Assembly (NCBI RefSeq): GCF_030219325.1
Contig: NZ_CP126625.1
Coordinates: 372,001-436,000, forward strand
Source: Geothrix sp.
Lineage (GTDB): Bacteria; Acidobacteriota; Holophagae; Holophagales; Holophagaceae
DNA: 64,000 nucleotides
Direction of reading: 5' to 3'
Positions 25,890 to 34,251 of the stretch are shown piece after piece (within the stretch, counting starts at the first letter, position 1; each line of letters begins with the position of its first letter). The translations under genes were made by a program, and so were the position numbers. Below the pieces are notes generated by a model. That model worked only from the letters and a program-made list of their open reading frames with translations. It searched no databases and was not told the DNA's origin.

Positions 25890-26339
25890 CTAGAACCGGA
25901 AGGTCGTCACCAGCCCCAGGTTGCTGCGGCGGCGTGGAGTTATGCCGCTGGAGAAGGGGCGCTCCAGGTGCTCGCCTTCGAGGCTGACGACCCAGCGGGG
26001 GTGGAAGGCCCAGCCGACCCGGAGGCGGGGGCCCAGGAAGGCACCCTCGCCCTGGGGCGCCTCGACGATGGCGCCGAGGCCCAGGAACACCTCGTTGGCG
26101 GTGGCATTGGCGTCCGCCACGAAGCGCAGGGCGTTGTCGCCATCGTCCCAGTGCCGGACGCCCAGGCCGATGCCCAGGTGGAGGTGGGCGAACTCGCCCC
26201 GATCCTTCACCTGCAGCTCGGTGATGGGCACGGTGAATTCGGCGGCCGTGGCCCGGGGCTGGCGGATCACCGAGACCAGGGTGGACTGGGCGGCGAGGGG
26301 CGGGGCCGCGAGCAGGAGGAGGGGTAGGAGTCGGCGCAT
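25890..26339 (-). CDS. Small exported beta-barrel-like protein
   Basis: A 149-residue protein with a clear signal peptide ending LAAQS. The mature part alternates polar and hydrophobic residues in short strands, with repeated GLG and RVGW turns, and ends in TTFRF, an aromatic C-terminus as in outer-membrane barrels. The size fits an eight-stranded barrel. No family recognised. It converges on the FolD-like gene with nine bases between. Confidence 0.6.
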   Translation of the reverse strand: MRRLLPLLLLAAPPLAAQSTLVSVIRQPRATAAEFTVPITELQVKDRGEFAHLHLGIGLGVRHWDDGDNALRFVADANATANEVFLGLGAIVEAPQGEGAFLGPRLRVGWAFHPRWVVSLEGEHLERPFSSGITPRRRSNLGLVTTFRF

Positions 26340-26370
26340 GGAGAGGCTACCGGTCGGGCCCCATGATGGT

Positions 26371-26919
26371 TTAGCGGCTTCGCCACTCCCCGGTCAGCAG
26401 CCCGTACACCGCATGATCCACGAAGCGGTCACCGAGGCGTTCCGCCTGGCGCAGGGTGCCCTCGTGGCGGAACCCCAGCCGGCGGGGGATGGCCCGGCTG
26501 CGGTGGTTGCGCACGCCGGCGCGGATCTCGATGCGGTTGAGCTGCAGGGCGCGGAAGCCATGCCGGAGCAGCGCCTTCACGGCGGCGGTCATCAGGCCAT
26601 GCCCCTCGGCCTCCTGGGCCAGCCAGTAGCCGATGGCGGCGCTGCGGTGGGCGGCATCGATCCACACGAAGCCGGCGATGCCGACGAGCTGTTCCTTCCA
26701 CCAGAGGCCGAAGGACTGGGCCTGTCCAGCGCGGCCCTGAGCACGCACGCGCAGGATGTAGGCCCGGGAGTCCTGCAGGCAGAGGTTGGTCGCGGGCCAG
26801 GGCAGCCAGCGGTCCAGACGGGGGCGGTTGGCCTCCACCAGGGCGAAGAGGGCCTTCGCATCGCGCAGGTTCAGCGGACGCAGCTCCAGGCCGCGGCCTG
26901 CTCTCAGGGCATCGGCCAT
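26371..26919 (-). CDS. GNAT acetyltransferase, RimJ/RimL type
   Basis: The 182-residue protein has the ordered GNAT motifs: N-terminal LELRPLNLRDA, the strand LVGIAGFVWID, the acetyl-CoA loop region YWLAQEAEGHGLMTAA, and the terminal RLGFRHEGTLRQAE typical of RimJ/RimL N-acetyltransferases. The loop reads AEGHGLM where many have xGxGxA. The ATG at 26919 lies 10 bases after the kdsA stop, so it is co-transcribed with kdsA. Substrate unknown. Confidence 0.85.
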   Translation of the reverse strand: MADALRAGRGLELRPLNLRDAKALFALVEANRPRLDRWLPWPATNLCLQDSRAYILRVRAQGRAGQAQSFGLWWKEQLVGIAGFVWIDAAHRSAAIGYWLAQEAEGHGLMTAAVKALLRHGFRALQLNRIEIRAGVRNHRSRAIPRRLGFRHEGTLRQAERLGDRFVDHAVYGLLTGEWRSR

Positions 26920-26929
26920 GGCCCCGCCC

Positions 26930-27760
26930 TCACTTCCCGGCGGGATCTTGCAGCGCCGCGGCACGGCCGGCGCGCCACAGCACCAGGAGCTGGTCCAGCA
27001 GGTCGCCGAAGCGGTCCAGGTGCATGGCGTTGGGACCATCGCTGTGGGCCTTCTCGGGGCAGTCATGCACCTCGAAGAAGAAGCCGTCCACGCAGGTGGC
27101 CGCCGCCCGCGCCAGGGTGGGGATCATCTCCCGGGCCCCGCCGGTGGCGTTCCCCAGGGCGCCGGGCTTCTGCACGCTGTGGGTGGCGTCGAAGATGACG
27201 GGGCAGCCGGTCTTGCGCAGGTGGGGGAAGCTCTGGAAGTCCACCGCCAAGTTGCCGTAGCCGAATGTGGTGCCCCGCTCGGTGACCCACACGGGGCCGT
27301 GGCCAGGGACGGACTGGAGCTTCTCCACGCCGTGCTTCAGGTCCCAGGGGGCCAGGAACTGGCCCTTCTTCAGGTTCACGGTGCGGCCCGTGCCGGCCGC
27401 GGCCACGAGCAGGTCGGTCTGGCGGCAGAGGAAGGCGGGGATCTGGAGCACGTCCACGGCCTGGGCCGCCGGGGCGCACTGGTCGCTCTCGTGCACGTCG
27501 GTCAGCACCGGCACGCCGTAACGGCTGCGCACTTCGGCGAGGATGTCCAGGCCGCCCTCCATGCCCGGGCCGCGGTGGCTGCTCGCGCTGGTGCGGTTGG
27601 CCTTGTCGAAGCTGGACTTGTAGATGAAGGGGATGCCCCGGGCCTCGGCCAGGTCCCGCAGGGCGCCGGCCATGAGGTGGGCGTGATCCCGGCTCTCGAT
27701 GACGCAGGGCCCCGCGATGAGGAAGAAGCTCTGGTCGGTGAAGGGTCGGGCGAAGTCCAT
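26930..27760 (-). CDS. kdsA: 3-deoxy-D-manno-octulosonate 8-phosphate synthase
   Basis: Condenses phosphoenolpyruvate with arabinose 5-phosphate to Kdo-8-phosphate for lipid A-core assembly. Signatures: IAGPCVIES, YKSSFDKANRTS, GVPVLTDVHES, LQIPAFLCRQTDLL, LKKGQFLAPWD, ERGTTFGYGNL and FDATHSVQ. The Cys in AGPC and the terminal FEVHDCPEKAHSDGPN point to the metal-dependent class of KdsA. The ATG at 27760 has GAGGT upstream; a GTG at 27766 is possible. Confidence 0.96.
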   Translation of the reverse strand: MDFARPFTDQSFFLIAGPCVIESRDHAHLMAGALRDLAEARGIPFIYKSSFDKANRTSASSHRGPGMEGGLDILAEVRSRYGVPVLTDVHESDQCAPAAQAVDVLQIPAFLCRQTDLLVAAAGTGRTVNLKKGQFLAPWDLKHGVEKLQSVPGHGPVWVTERGTTFGYGNLAVDFQSFPHLRKTGCPVIFDATHSVQKPGALGNATGGAREMIPTLARAAATCVDGFFFEVHDCPEKAHSDGPNAMHLDRFGDLLDQLLVLWRAGRAAALQDPAGK

Positions 27761-27877
27761 GGGCACCTCGCCCCCAGTCTAACGCCACGGGGCGCATTGA
27801 CGGGTTGTCATCCTTCCTGTTGAAACCACTGTCATAATGTCCATCAGAGTCCTGTCCCCACTTGTCCGGAGCCCCCC

Positions 27878-28381
27878 ATGGCGAAGCTGCTGATGGAAGA
27901 CGACCTGAACCGCCGCCTGGTGGCCCTGCTCCAGAAGGACGGCCGCATGAGCCACGCCGAGCTGGCCGAGCGCCTGGGCGTGAGCCGGCCCACGGTCATC
28001 GACCGGGTGAAGCGCCTGGAGGCCGATGGCGTGCTGGGGGGCTACGCGGCCCGGGTTTCGCCCGCCGCCGTGAACAAGCCCACGGTGGCCTTCGTGGCGG
28101 TGCGCTACAAGGACAACAACGAGGCCATCGAGCAGCGCTTCATCAAGGCGCTGGAGGAGGAGCCGGACATCCTCGAGGCCCACACCATCGCCGGTGAGGA
28201 CGCGCTGCTGCTGAAGGTGGTGGCCGACACGCCCGCGGGCATCGCCGAGCGGCTGCGCCGCATCCGCGTGCTGGGGCTCATGGTCACCACGCGCACCACC
28301 ATGGTGCTGGAGACGCACTGGGAGAAGGCCGGCCCAAGCCCCTTCCCCATCGAGGGGCAGACCAAGAAGGTCAAGAAGTGA
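27878..28381 (+). CDS. Lrp/AsnC-family transcriptional regulator
   Basis: The 167-residue protein has an N-terminal helix-turn-helix (SHAELAERLGVSRPTVIDRVKRLE) and a C-terminal RAM ligand-binding domain with ILEAHTIAGEDALLLKVV. Such proteins sense amino acids. Its stop overlaps the start of the monooxygenase gene (GTGA), which in turn overlaps the EamA exporter gene, so the regulator probably heads and controls an operon with an exporter. It is divergent from kdsA. Confidence 0.9.
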   Translation: MAKLLMEDDLNRRLVALLQKDGRMSHAELAERLGVSRPTVIDRVKRLEADGVLGGYAARVSPAAVNKPTVAFVAVRYKDNNEAIEQRFIKALEEEPDILEAHTIAGEDALLLKVVADTPAGIAERLRRIRVLGLMVTTRTTMVLETHWEKAGPSPFPIEGQTKKVKK

Positions 28382-28704
28382 TCGCACCCGCCCCGGAGCC
28401 ACCCTACCTCGCCGTGATCTTCAGCAGTCAGCGCACCGAAGGGGACCAGGGCTATGGGGCCATGGCCGAGCGCATGGTGGAGCTGGCCCGCGAGCAGCCG
28501 GGCTTCCTGGGCGTGGAGAGCGCCCGGGATGCGGAGGGCTTCGGCATCACCGTGTCCTACTGGCAGGACGAGGCCGCCATCGCCAACTGGAAGGCCCATG
28601 CCGAGCACGCCGTGGCCCAGCGCCTGGGCTGGGACCGTTGGTACGCGGAATTCCAGCTGCGGGTCTGCCGCGTGGAGCGGCAGTACGGCAAGGTTCCGCG
28701 CTGA
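28378..28704 (+). CDS. Antibiotic-biosynthesis-monooxygenase (ABM) domain protein
   Basis: A 108-residue cytosolic protein with the ABM ferredoxin-like fold: YLAVIFSSQRT, LAREQPGFLGVESAR, FGITVSYWQDEAAIANWKAH, ending in the basic YAEFQLRVCRVER. The GTG start overlaps the Lrp stop. Members range from haem-degrading to polyketide-oxidising enzymes or proteins with no known activity, so the substrate cannot be stated. Confidence 0.8.
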   Translation: MIAPAPEPPYLAVIFSSQRTEGDQGYGAMAERMVELAREQPGFLGVESARDAEGFGITVSYWQDEAAIANWKAHAEHAVAQRLGWDRWYAEFQLRVCRVERQYGKVPR

Positions 28705-29582
28705 TGCTTGCCTGGCTGGCCTACCTCACCGTGGCCGTGGTGTGGGGGTCCACCTACTTCGCCATCGCCCTGGGGCTCGCCTCCTTCACCCCCTACGGCA
28801 TGGTGGCCGCGCGCTTCTCCGTGGCGGCGGTGCTGGCGCTGGCGCTGGGACGGCTGCGCGGGGAAGCCTGGCCGCCCTGGCGCGAGGTGTTCCATCTCAT
28901 GGTGGTGGGCGCCCTCCTGCTGGGCGGCTCGAACGCCCTGGTGTCCTACGCCGAGCTGCACGTCTCCACGGGCCTGGTGGCCGTGCTGGCCGCCCTGGTG
29001 CCGCTGTGGCTGGCGGTGTTCTCCCTCGCGATGGAGCCGCTCGGGCCCAAGGGCTGGGCGGGCATCGCCCTGGGCATCGCGGGTGTGGCAGTGCTGGTCT
29101 GGCCCAGCGGCGGCCTGCGCATCCATCCCGGCGGTCTGGTGGCCATGGTGGCTGCGCCCCTCATCTGGGCCTGGGGCACTCTGCACGGCAAGCACTTCGT
29201 CCACGGTGGCGGGCTCATGACCAACGTGGGCCTCCAGATGCTCACTGCGGCGCTCATCGGCCTGGCCGTGGCCCCGCTCTCCGGGGGCTTCCTGCGGGGG
29301 CCCGTCACACCCAAGGCGCTCTGGGCCATCGGCTACCTGATCCTCTTCGGATCCCTGCTCGCCTTCTCCGCCTACATCTACCTGGCCAAGGCCTGGCCGC
29401 CCGCCAAGATGGGCACCTACGCCTACCTGAACCCCCTGGTCGCCGTGCTGCTCGGCAGCCTCATCCTGCACGAGGCCTTCGGCCTTCGCGAGATCCTGGG
29501 GATGACCATCATCCTGGCTGCCGTGGCCCTGGTGCAGCTGCGGCAGAAACCGGCGTCCAGGGCGGTACCCTCGGAACCGTGA
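28704..29582 (+). CDS. EamA/DMT-family exporter
   Basis: A 292-residue protein with ten hydrophobic helices in two EamA repeats; the N-terminus has VWGSTYFAIALGL and the second repeat ends with NPLVAVLLGSLILHEAFG, both typical of the RhaT/EamA group. The start overlaps the stop of the ABM gene (TGATG). With an Lrp regulator heading the operon, amino-acid or derivative export is a fair guess. Confidence 0.87.
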   Translation: MLAWLAYLTVAVVWGSTYFAIALGLASFTPYGMVAARFSVAAVLALALGRLRGEAWPPWREVFHLMVVGALLLGGSNALVSYAELHVSTGLVAVLAALVPLWLAVFSLAMEPLGPKGWAGIALGIAGVAVLVWPSGGLRIHPGGLVAMVAAPLIWAWGTLHGKHFVHGGGLMTNVGLQMLTAALIGLAVAPLSGGFLRGPVTPKALWAIGYLILFGSLLAFSAYIYLAKAWPPAKMGTYAYLNPLVAVLLGSLILHEAFGLREILGMTIILAAVALVQLRQKPASRAVPSEP

Positions 29583-29654
29583 CCACCGGGAAATCGCGGG
29601 GCCGTTGCGGACCTCCCGATCCGGGTCCCTCCCCCCGACAGCCCAGGGATGGGT

Positions 29655-29825
29655 TCAGCCGATGGCCCGCTTCGTCAACTCTCCGTAATGGGGAGGGGCG
29701 AGTCGCGGCGTCTTCCCGGACCTGGCCGCTGCCCTCCTGGAGGCAGCGTGCTTGGAGGCCAGGCGGACGACATGATCGGTTCCGACGAAGGCGAGGAACA
29801 GGAACATGACGAGCAGAACGGTCAT
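29655..29825 (-). CDS. 56-residue single-helix membrane protein of the HybAB-like operon
   Basis: An ATG at 29825 with GGGGT upstream starts a 56-residue protein: a single membrane helix (VLLVMFLFLAFVGTDHVV) and a basic C-terminal tail. It is the last gene of the operon that begins at 32013, 16 bases after the 52-residue gene. No family recognised; small single-helix subunits often accompany NrfD-type complexes. Confidence 0.6.
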   Translation of the reverse strand: MTVLLVMFLFLAFVGTDHVVRLASKHAASRRAAARSGKTPRLAPPHYGELTKRAIG

Positions 29826-29841
29826 GACGGACCCCTTTTGG

Positions 29842-30000
29842 TTACTGCTTGGCGTTCGGTTTGTGGTCGACGGCCACATGTTCGTAGATGGCCGAACCAC
29901 AAATCCAGACCACCAGCACGATGGTGGCGATGCCAAGAAGACCGTTCGTGATGTTCAGGAAGAGCGTTTCGGGGTTCCGCCAGTTGGCGAGATCGAACAT
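29842..30000 (-). CDS. 52-residue single-helix membrane protein of the HybAB-like operon
   Basis: On the minus strand an ATG at 30000 starts a 52-residue frame (first residues MFDLANWRNPETLF) with one membrane helix, LLGIATIVLVVWICG, a short polar C-terminus and a TAA at 29842-29844. A GGAGG lies six bases upstream inside the end of the NrfD/HybB-like gene, whose stop is one base away, a typical coupling. The position, ribosome site and helix support a real subunit. No family name recognised. Confidence 0.7.
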   Translation of the reverse strand: MFDLANWRNPETLFLNITNGLLGIATIVLVVWICGSAIYEHVAVDHKPNAKQ

Positions 30001-30001
30001 G

Positions 30002-31243
30002 TCAACCTCCATGGAGCTGTGCGCGGGAGATGGGGTCCGCTTGCGAAGGACGCAGGTCTTCGCATTCGGGAGACTCGGACAGCGGCTCCTGCACGCCGCT
30101 CAGGGCCTCGTGGTGGAAGGGGTCGCCCGATTCCTCAACCCGGAAGATGGGGAGGCGTTCGGCGATGAAGGAGAAGGCGCAGAAACCGCAGGCCGTGATG
30201 CCGAGCATGATGAAAATCTCGATGATGGACGGGAAATAGGTCTGGCTCGGATAGTGCTCCAGCCCCGTGATGGCCGTGTTCATCCGGTTGAAGGCGAAGC
30301 CCAGCACCACCATCAGGCTCGCGGAATAGAGGCCCGTCTGCGACACCCGGATCCGCTCGAAGAGCAGCATGGCGAAGGGGATCACGAAGCCGATCAGAAG
30401 CTCTCCCCAGAACGCCACGCTGTAGTAGCTCAGGGTGGTCATGTCCCGGAACCCGCCCCGGGACAGCAGGTCCTGGATCCGCACCACGAAGTACACCGCC
30501 AGAGCGAGCGCGATGGCCTTCGCGAGATTGGCCCGGAGCCGCGTCGGCAGGAAGGGGCGCCCATCCCTAGAGAAGATGATGGACTCCAGGACGATCATCG
30601 AAAGACCGGAGGCGATGCACGAGATGAAGAACAGGACCGGAAGGAGGGGCGTGTACCAAAGCGCATGCAGGCGGTTCGGGACGATCAGGTAGAGCGAACC
30701 GAAGGAGGACTGGTGCAGGGTCGACAGGAGGACGCCGAAGATCATGAAGGGCAGGGAGACGGCGTGGATCCACTTGATGGGCGAATGGATGTGGAACTTC
30801 TCGAGGATGATGGGGGCGAACTCCAGCGACAGCACCGTGGTGTACAGCATCAGGCACCAGCTGATCTCGCACATGACCGAGTGTGGGTTCCACATGACCA
30901 GGGGGTGCCAGAAGTGGTCCGGCCGGCCGAGGTCGATGATCAGCACCAGGACCACCAGGAGGTACCCGATGAAGGCGGTCAGGATGGCGGGCCGCACGAT
31001 GGGTTCGTACTCCTCGGCATGGAAGAGGTGCACCGCGGCGACGATCGTGAAGCCTGATGCCGCGAGGCCGATTCCGAGGAAGTCGAAGCCGATCCAGAGG
31101 CCCCAGGGGAACTCATCGCTCAGGTTGGTGGTCGCCCCGAGCCCGAGGGTGAAGCGCGCCACGGCGGCGAGGATCCCGGCCAGGATGAGGATGGTGGCGA
31201 TGGGCCGCCAGCCGGTCAGGTGGGGCAGTCTCAGGCCTTTCAT
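30002..31243 (-). CDS. NrfD/HybB-like quinone-binding membrane subunit
   Basis: A 413-residue protein with about ten membrane helices. The N-terminal LGLGATTNLSDEFPWGLWI resembles HybB, the membrane subunit that links HybA to the menaquinone pool. It also has LGRPDHFWHPLVMWNPHSVM, the NrfD-family loop. The C-terminal 50 residues are cytosolic and charged. It overlaps the ferredoxin gene by four bases (ATGA). No hydrogenase large or small subunit is present on either side. Confidence 0.88.
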   Translation of the reverse strand: MKGLRLPHLTGWRPIATILILAGILAAVARFTLGLGATTNLSDEFPWGLWIGFDFLGIGLAASGFTIVAAVHLFHAEEYEPIVRPAILTAFIGYLLVVLVLIIDLGRPDHFWHPLVMWNPHSVMCEISWCLMLYTTVLSLEFAPIILEKFHIHSPIKWIHAVSLPFMIFGVLLSTLHQSSFGSLYLIVPNRLHALWYTPLLPVLFFISCIASGLSMIVLESIIFSRDGRPFLPTRLRANLAKAIALALAVYFVVRIQDLLSRGGFRDMTTLSYYSVAFWGELLIGFVIPFAMLLFERIRVSQTGLYSASLMVVLGFAFNRMNTAITGLEHYPSQTYFPSIIEIFIMLGITACGFCAFSFIAERLPIFRVEESGDPFHHEALSGVQEPLSESPECEDLRPSQADPISRAQLHGG

Positions 31244-32013
31244 TCGTCGTCCTCCTGGGGCTGGGTCTTCCCCTGCTTCAGGGCGGACTCATGGGCCTGG
31301 ACTTCGGTGCGGCGGTTGGTGATCCACCAGATGCCCGCCAGGAGGACGCCCCCGACGGACAGCACGTTGGGAACCTTGGATAGGGCGCTCATCGTGAGCA
31401 TGGGCATGGGAATCTTCCCCAGCCGCGAATCGAACCCCAGCTCTTCGAAGGGCACCGGACTGAGGTACAGCATCGAGGTGCCGCCGACATCCTGCTCGCC
31501 GTAGATCCGGGTGACGTACTTTCCGGGTTCAGCGTTGATCCTTCGGGCCGCTTCGATCAGCAGCTCGTCCCGGTCGCCGAATTTCGTCGCCCCGGTGGGG
31601 CAGGCTTCGGCGCAGGCGGTCGGCCGTCCCTTGGCGAGCCTGTTGGGACAGAATTTGCACTTGCGGATGGAAGGCTTGGTACTGCTCCATTCGTACTTCG
31701 GAACATGGAACGGGCAGGCCTGCAGACAGTAGCGGCAGCCGATGCATTTTTCGCCATCATAGGACACCGGTCCGACGCCTGATTTGGTGAGGGCGCCCAC
31801 GGGACACACCGACACGCACGTGGGGACGTCGCAGTGCTGGCACATGCGGCGGACGTAAAGATCGTTGTACTTGCTCAGCGCGGTATAGGCGGTAAGAGAG
31901 AGGTATTTCTCTTCATTGGGAGGAAGCCCGTTCTCTTCTTTGCATCCCGCCTGGCAGGCATTGCAGCCCACGCAGAGCGAGATGTCGATCAACATGGCCT
32001 TCTTATGCGTCAT
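31240..32013 (-). CDS. HybA/DmsB-like 4Fe-4S ferredoxin subunit with C-terminal helix
   Basis: The 257-residue protein has four Cys clusters of the DmsB/HybA type: CVGCNACQAGC (residues 14-24), CQHCDVPTCVSVCP (58-71), CIGCRYCLQACP (90-101) and CKFCPNRL with later CAEACP (119-140). A hydrophobic helix near residues 215-235 anchors it. No Tat signal is visible at the N-terminus, so the iron-sulfur part may face the cytosol. It heads the operon and is divergent from the sigma-54 activator. Confidence 0.88.
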   Translation of the reverse strand: MTHKKAMLIDISLCVGCNACQAGCKEENGLPPNEEKYLSLTAYTALSKYNDLYVRRMCQHCDVPTCVSVCPVGALTKSGVGPVSYDGEKCIGCRYCLQACPFHVPKYEWSSTKPSIRKCKFCPNRLAKGRPTACAEACPTGATKFGDRDELLIEAARRINAEPGKYVTRIYGEQDVGGTSMLYLSPVPFEELGFDSRLGKIPMPMLTMSALSKVPNVLSVGGVLLAGIWWITNRRTEVQAHESALKQGKTQPQEDDE

Positions 32014-32093
32014 GGCTGGGTCCGATCAAGAAGGGAAAGGCCAAAACAAGATTTGATTTCAAGACAGGCGCAACCCACTGCGACCTGTACTTC

Positions 32094-32109
32094 TCAAGTT
32101 GTGTGCCAA
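32094..32109 (-). promoter_or_regulatory. Sigma-54-like promoter of the HybAB-like operon
   Basis: On the minus strand TTGGCACACAACTTGA has the -24 GG and a -12 element TTGA at exactly GG-N10-G spacing. The consensus -12 is GC, here GA. It lies about 80 bases before the ferredoxin gene start, with a sigma-54 activator gene on the other side of the same intergenic region. Confidence 0.6.
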
Positions 32110-32169
32110 GAAAACGGGATCGAGTGCGAGCCGGCATCTGCATGAAAGATTGGGCTTGAGGCACTCCCG

Positions 32170-32190
32170 AACGAGGCGTCGAACCTCGTT
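32170..32190. promoter_or_regulatory. 21-bp inverted repeat, candidate activator-binding site
   Basis: AACGAGG at 32170-32176 and CCTCGTT at 32184-32190 form a perfect 7-7-7 inverted repeat. It lies about 95 bases upstream of the inferred start of the HybAB-like transcript and 180 bases before the activator gene, a usual distance for an enhancer. The rest of the 358-base intergenic region shows nothing else that I can name. Confidence 0.5.
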
Positions 32191-32371
32191 GCGGCGACCC
32201 CCACCGCGTCATGGGGCGGAACCGTCAAATGCGACGGGCGCGACGACGCTCACCGTGGAAGGCAGCCGTCGCGAAAATTCGAGAAAGTTTGATCCGTGGG
32301 GTTTCCCGTGGGAGGAAAGGCCTACACTTATTGATGACCGTTGAGTAATCAACGGATCTGTTGAGGCATTG

Positions 32372-33979
32372 ATGCTTACACAGACCGTTCCCTGCGTCGT
32401 TCGTCGAGCCGTCGCCGCGGTTGGAGGCCTCTCCGAGGTGATCCAGGTGAATAAGCACAGGTCCTTTTCTACGCAGGTTTCGGCGCTGCTCCTGAAGCGC
32501 ACGGAGATGACCGCGATCCTGGACACCACGCCGAATGCGGTGTTCATCCTCACCCACGAGGGAATCACGCGCTGCAACAAGGCCGCAGTCCGGATGCTGG
32601 GTGTCGCGTCGCTCAATGAACTCCGGAGCCGATACGGAAGAAGGGGCGAGGGATTCCTGCTTCGCTGGCCGAAGAACCTGCTTCCCCTGCGCGAAGAGGA
32701 GCATCCCCTCACGCGCGCCTTCAAGGGCGAGAAGGTGACGGAGGTGGTGCTAGCCATCCATGCGGGAACCGGCGAGGAGATCACGCTCAAGGTGACGGCA
32801 GCGCCCATCGTGGTGAAGGGCAAGATCATCGGCGCGGTGGCCATCCACTCAGACATCACCTGGGGGAAGCGCGCCTGCCCATACTCACCCGCGCTCGATA
32901 CGGGCGAGGACCTCCTCACGCATGAAAAGGCCCTCCGGCGGCAGGCGGAAAACGACCTGCACAAGGCCAACGCGGAGATCCAGGCCCTGAAGGACCGCAT
33001 CCAGTCCGCGGACATCTATCCCTTCCAGGAAGTCAACCACACCTACCACTTTGGCGAAGTGATCGGGCAGAGCCGCTGCCTGGAAAACGTGTTCTTCCGG
33101 GTCGAAGCCGTGGCGCCGCAGGACTCGACGGTGCTGCTGCTCGGGGAGACGGGCACGGGCAAGGGGCTGGTGGCGCGCGCCATCCACAGCCGGAGCCTGC
33201 GGAAGAACCGGCCCCTCGTCATGGTCAACTGCACGGCGCTTCCCGCCAGCCTCATCGAAAGCGAGCTGTTCGGGCGGGAGAAGGGCGCGTTCACGGGTGC
33301 CAGCGCCCAGCAGCTGGGCCGCTTCGAAATGGCGGACAAGGGCACCATCCTGCTGGACGAGATCGGCGACCTGCCTTTCGAGCTGCAGGCGAAGCTGCTG
33401 CACGTGATCCAGGATGGCGAATTCAGCCGGCTGGGAAGTTCCAGGACCGTGAAAGTGGACGTCCGCATCATCGCCGCCACCAACCGCGACCTCTACGAGG
33501 AGATGCGCCTAGGTCGCTTCCGCGAGGACCTCTTCTACCGGCTCAACATCTTCCCCATCACCATCCCCCCCCTGCGGGACCGCAGCGAAGACATCCCCCT
33601 GCTCGTGGAATATTTCCTGGAGAAGTTCAACCGCAAGGTGGGCAAGAACCTCCGGAACGTCACGAACGAAACCATGGATCGCCTCATGGCCCATTCCTGG
33701 CCGGGCAACGTCCGGGAGCTGGAGAGCGTGATCGAGCGGGCCGCCATCGTTTCGCAGGGCGCGACCCTGCAGGTGCTGGATCGCTTCAGTGCTGCAGGGC
33801 CAGCGCATCCTCAGGACGAGACTAAGCCTCTGGTGGACCTGGAGCGCGACTACATCAGCCAGGTGCTGCGCAAGACCAACTGGAGGATCGAGGGGGCCAA
33901 CGGGGCGGCCCACATCCTCGGCATCAACCCGAGCACCCTGCGCGGCCGGATGCGCAAAGAGGGCATCCGCCGCCCCTGA
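32372..33979 (+). CDS. Sigma-54-dependent activator: PAS, AAA+ and Fis-type HTH
   Basis: The 535-residue protein has an N-terminal PAS-like domain (about residues 45-160), a coiled linker, and an AAA+ domain with Walker A GETGTGKG, the sigma-54-contact loop GAFTGA, and Walker B ILLDEIGD. The C-terminus has a Fis-type helix-turn-helix (AHILGINPSTLRGRMRKEG). The ATG at 32372 has GAGG upstream; a TTG three bases earlier is possible. The PAS domain may sense redox or a ligand. Confidence 0.92.
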   Translation: MLTQTVPCVVRRAVAAVGGLSEVIQVNKHRSFSTQVSALLLKRTEMTAILDTTPNAVFILTHEGITRCNKAAVRMLGVASLNELRSRYGRRGEGFLLRWPKNLLPLREEEHPLTRAFKGEKVTEVVLAIHAGTGEEITLKVTAAPIVVKGKIIGAVAIHSDITWGKRACPYSPALDTGEDLLTHEKALRRQAENDLHKANAEIQALKDRIQSADIYPFQEVNHTYHFGEVIGQSRCLENVFFRVEAVAPQDSTVLLLGETGTGKGLVARAIHSRSLRKNRPLVMVNCTALPASLIESELFGREKGAFTGASAQQLGRFEMADKGTILLDEIGDLPFELQAKLLHVIQDGEFSRLGSSRTVKVDVRIIAATNRDLYEEMRLGRFREDLFYRLNIFPITIPPLRDRSEDIPLLVEYFLEKFNRKVGKNLRNVTNETMDRLMAHSWPGNVRELESVIERAAIVSQGATLQVLDRFSAAGPAHPQDETKPLVDLERDYISQVLRKTNWRIEGANGAAHILGINPSTLRGRMRKEGIRRP

Positions 33980-34118
33980 GTGGAAGTCCGTCACATTTGA
34001 CGATTCTGCCTCATGGCGCGGTGGGCCGACCCGCCCGGCCGTCCTGCAGGCTGGACTGGCCCCCGTTCAAGACCAGCGTCGTTAGTGAAATACGGAAGAT
34101 CGTCGCGCGTGGTTGCAG

Positions 34119-34136
34119 TTGGCATGTGACTTGATC
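34119..34136 (+). promoter_or_regulatory. Sigma-54-like promoter upstream of the coiled-coil gene
   Basis: TTGGCATGTGACTTGATC matches the promoter of the HybAB-like operon in layout (GG-N10-GA) and in most bases. It lies about 115 bases before the start at 34252. The region 33980-34251 (272 bases) has no gene; an imperfect CGTCA-N4-TGACG inverted repeat is at its left end. Confidence 0.5.
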
Positions 34137-34251
34137 TTCACGCCAGAGATGAATTCACTCGGGCGGGGCCCTTCCAGGAATGGGAGCGGCGCAGTCCTCC
34201 GATTCACCGAACGTGCGGTGACCAACCGCCGGGCGAGGAAAGGGAACGTCC

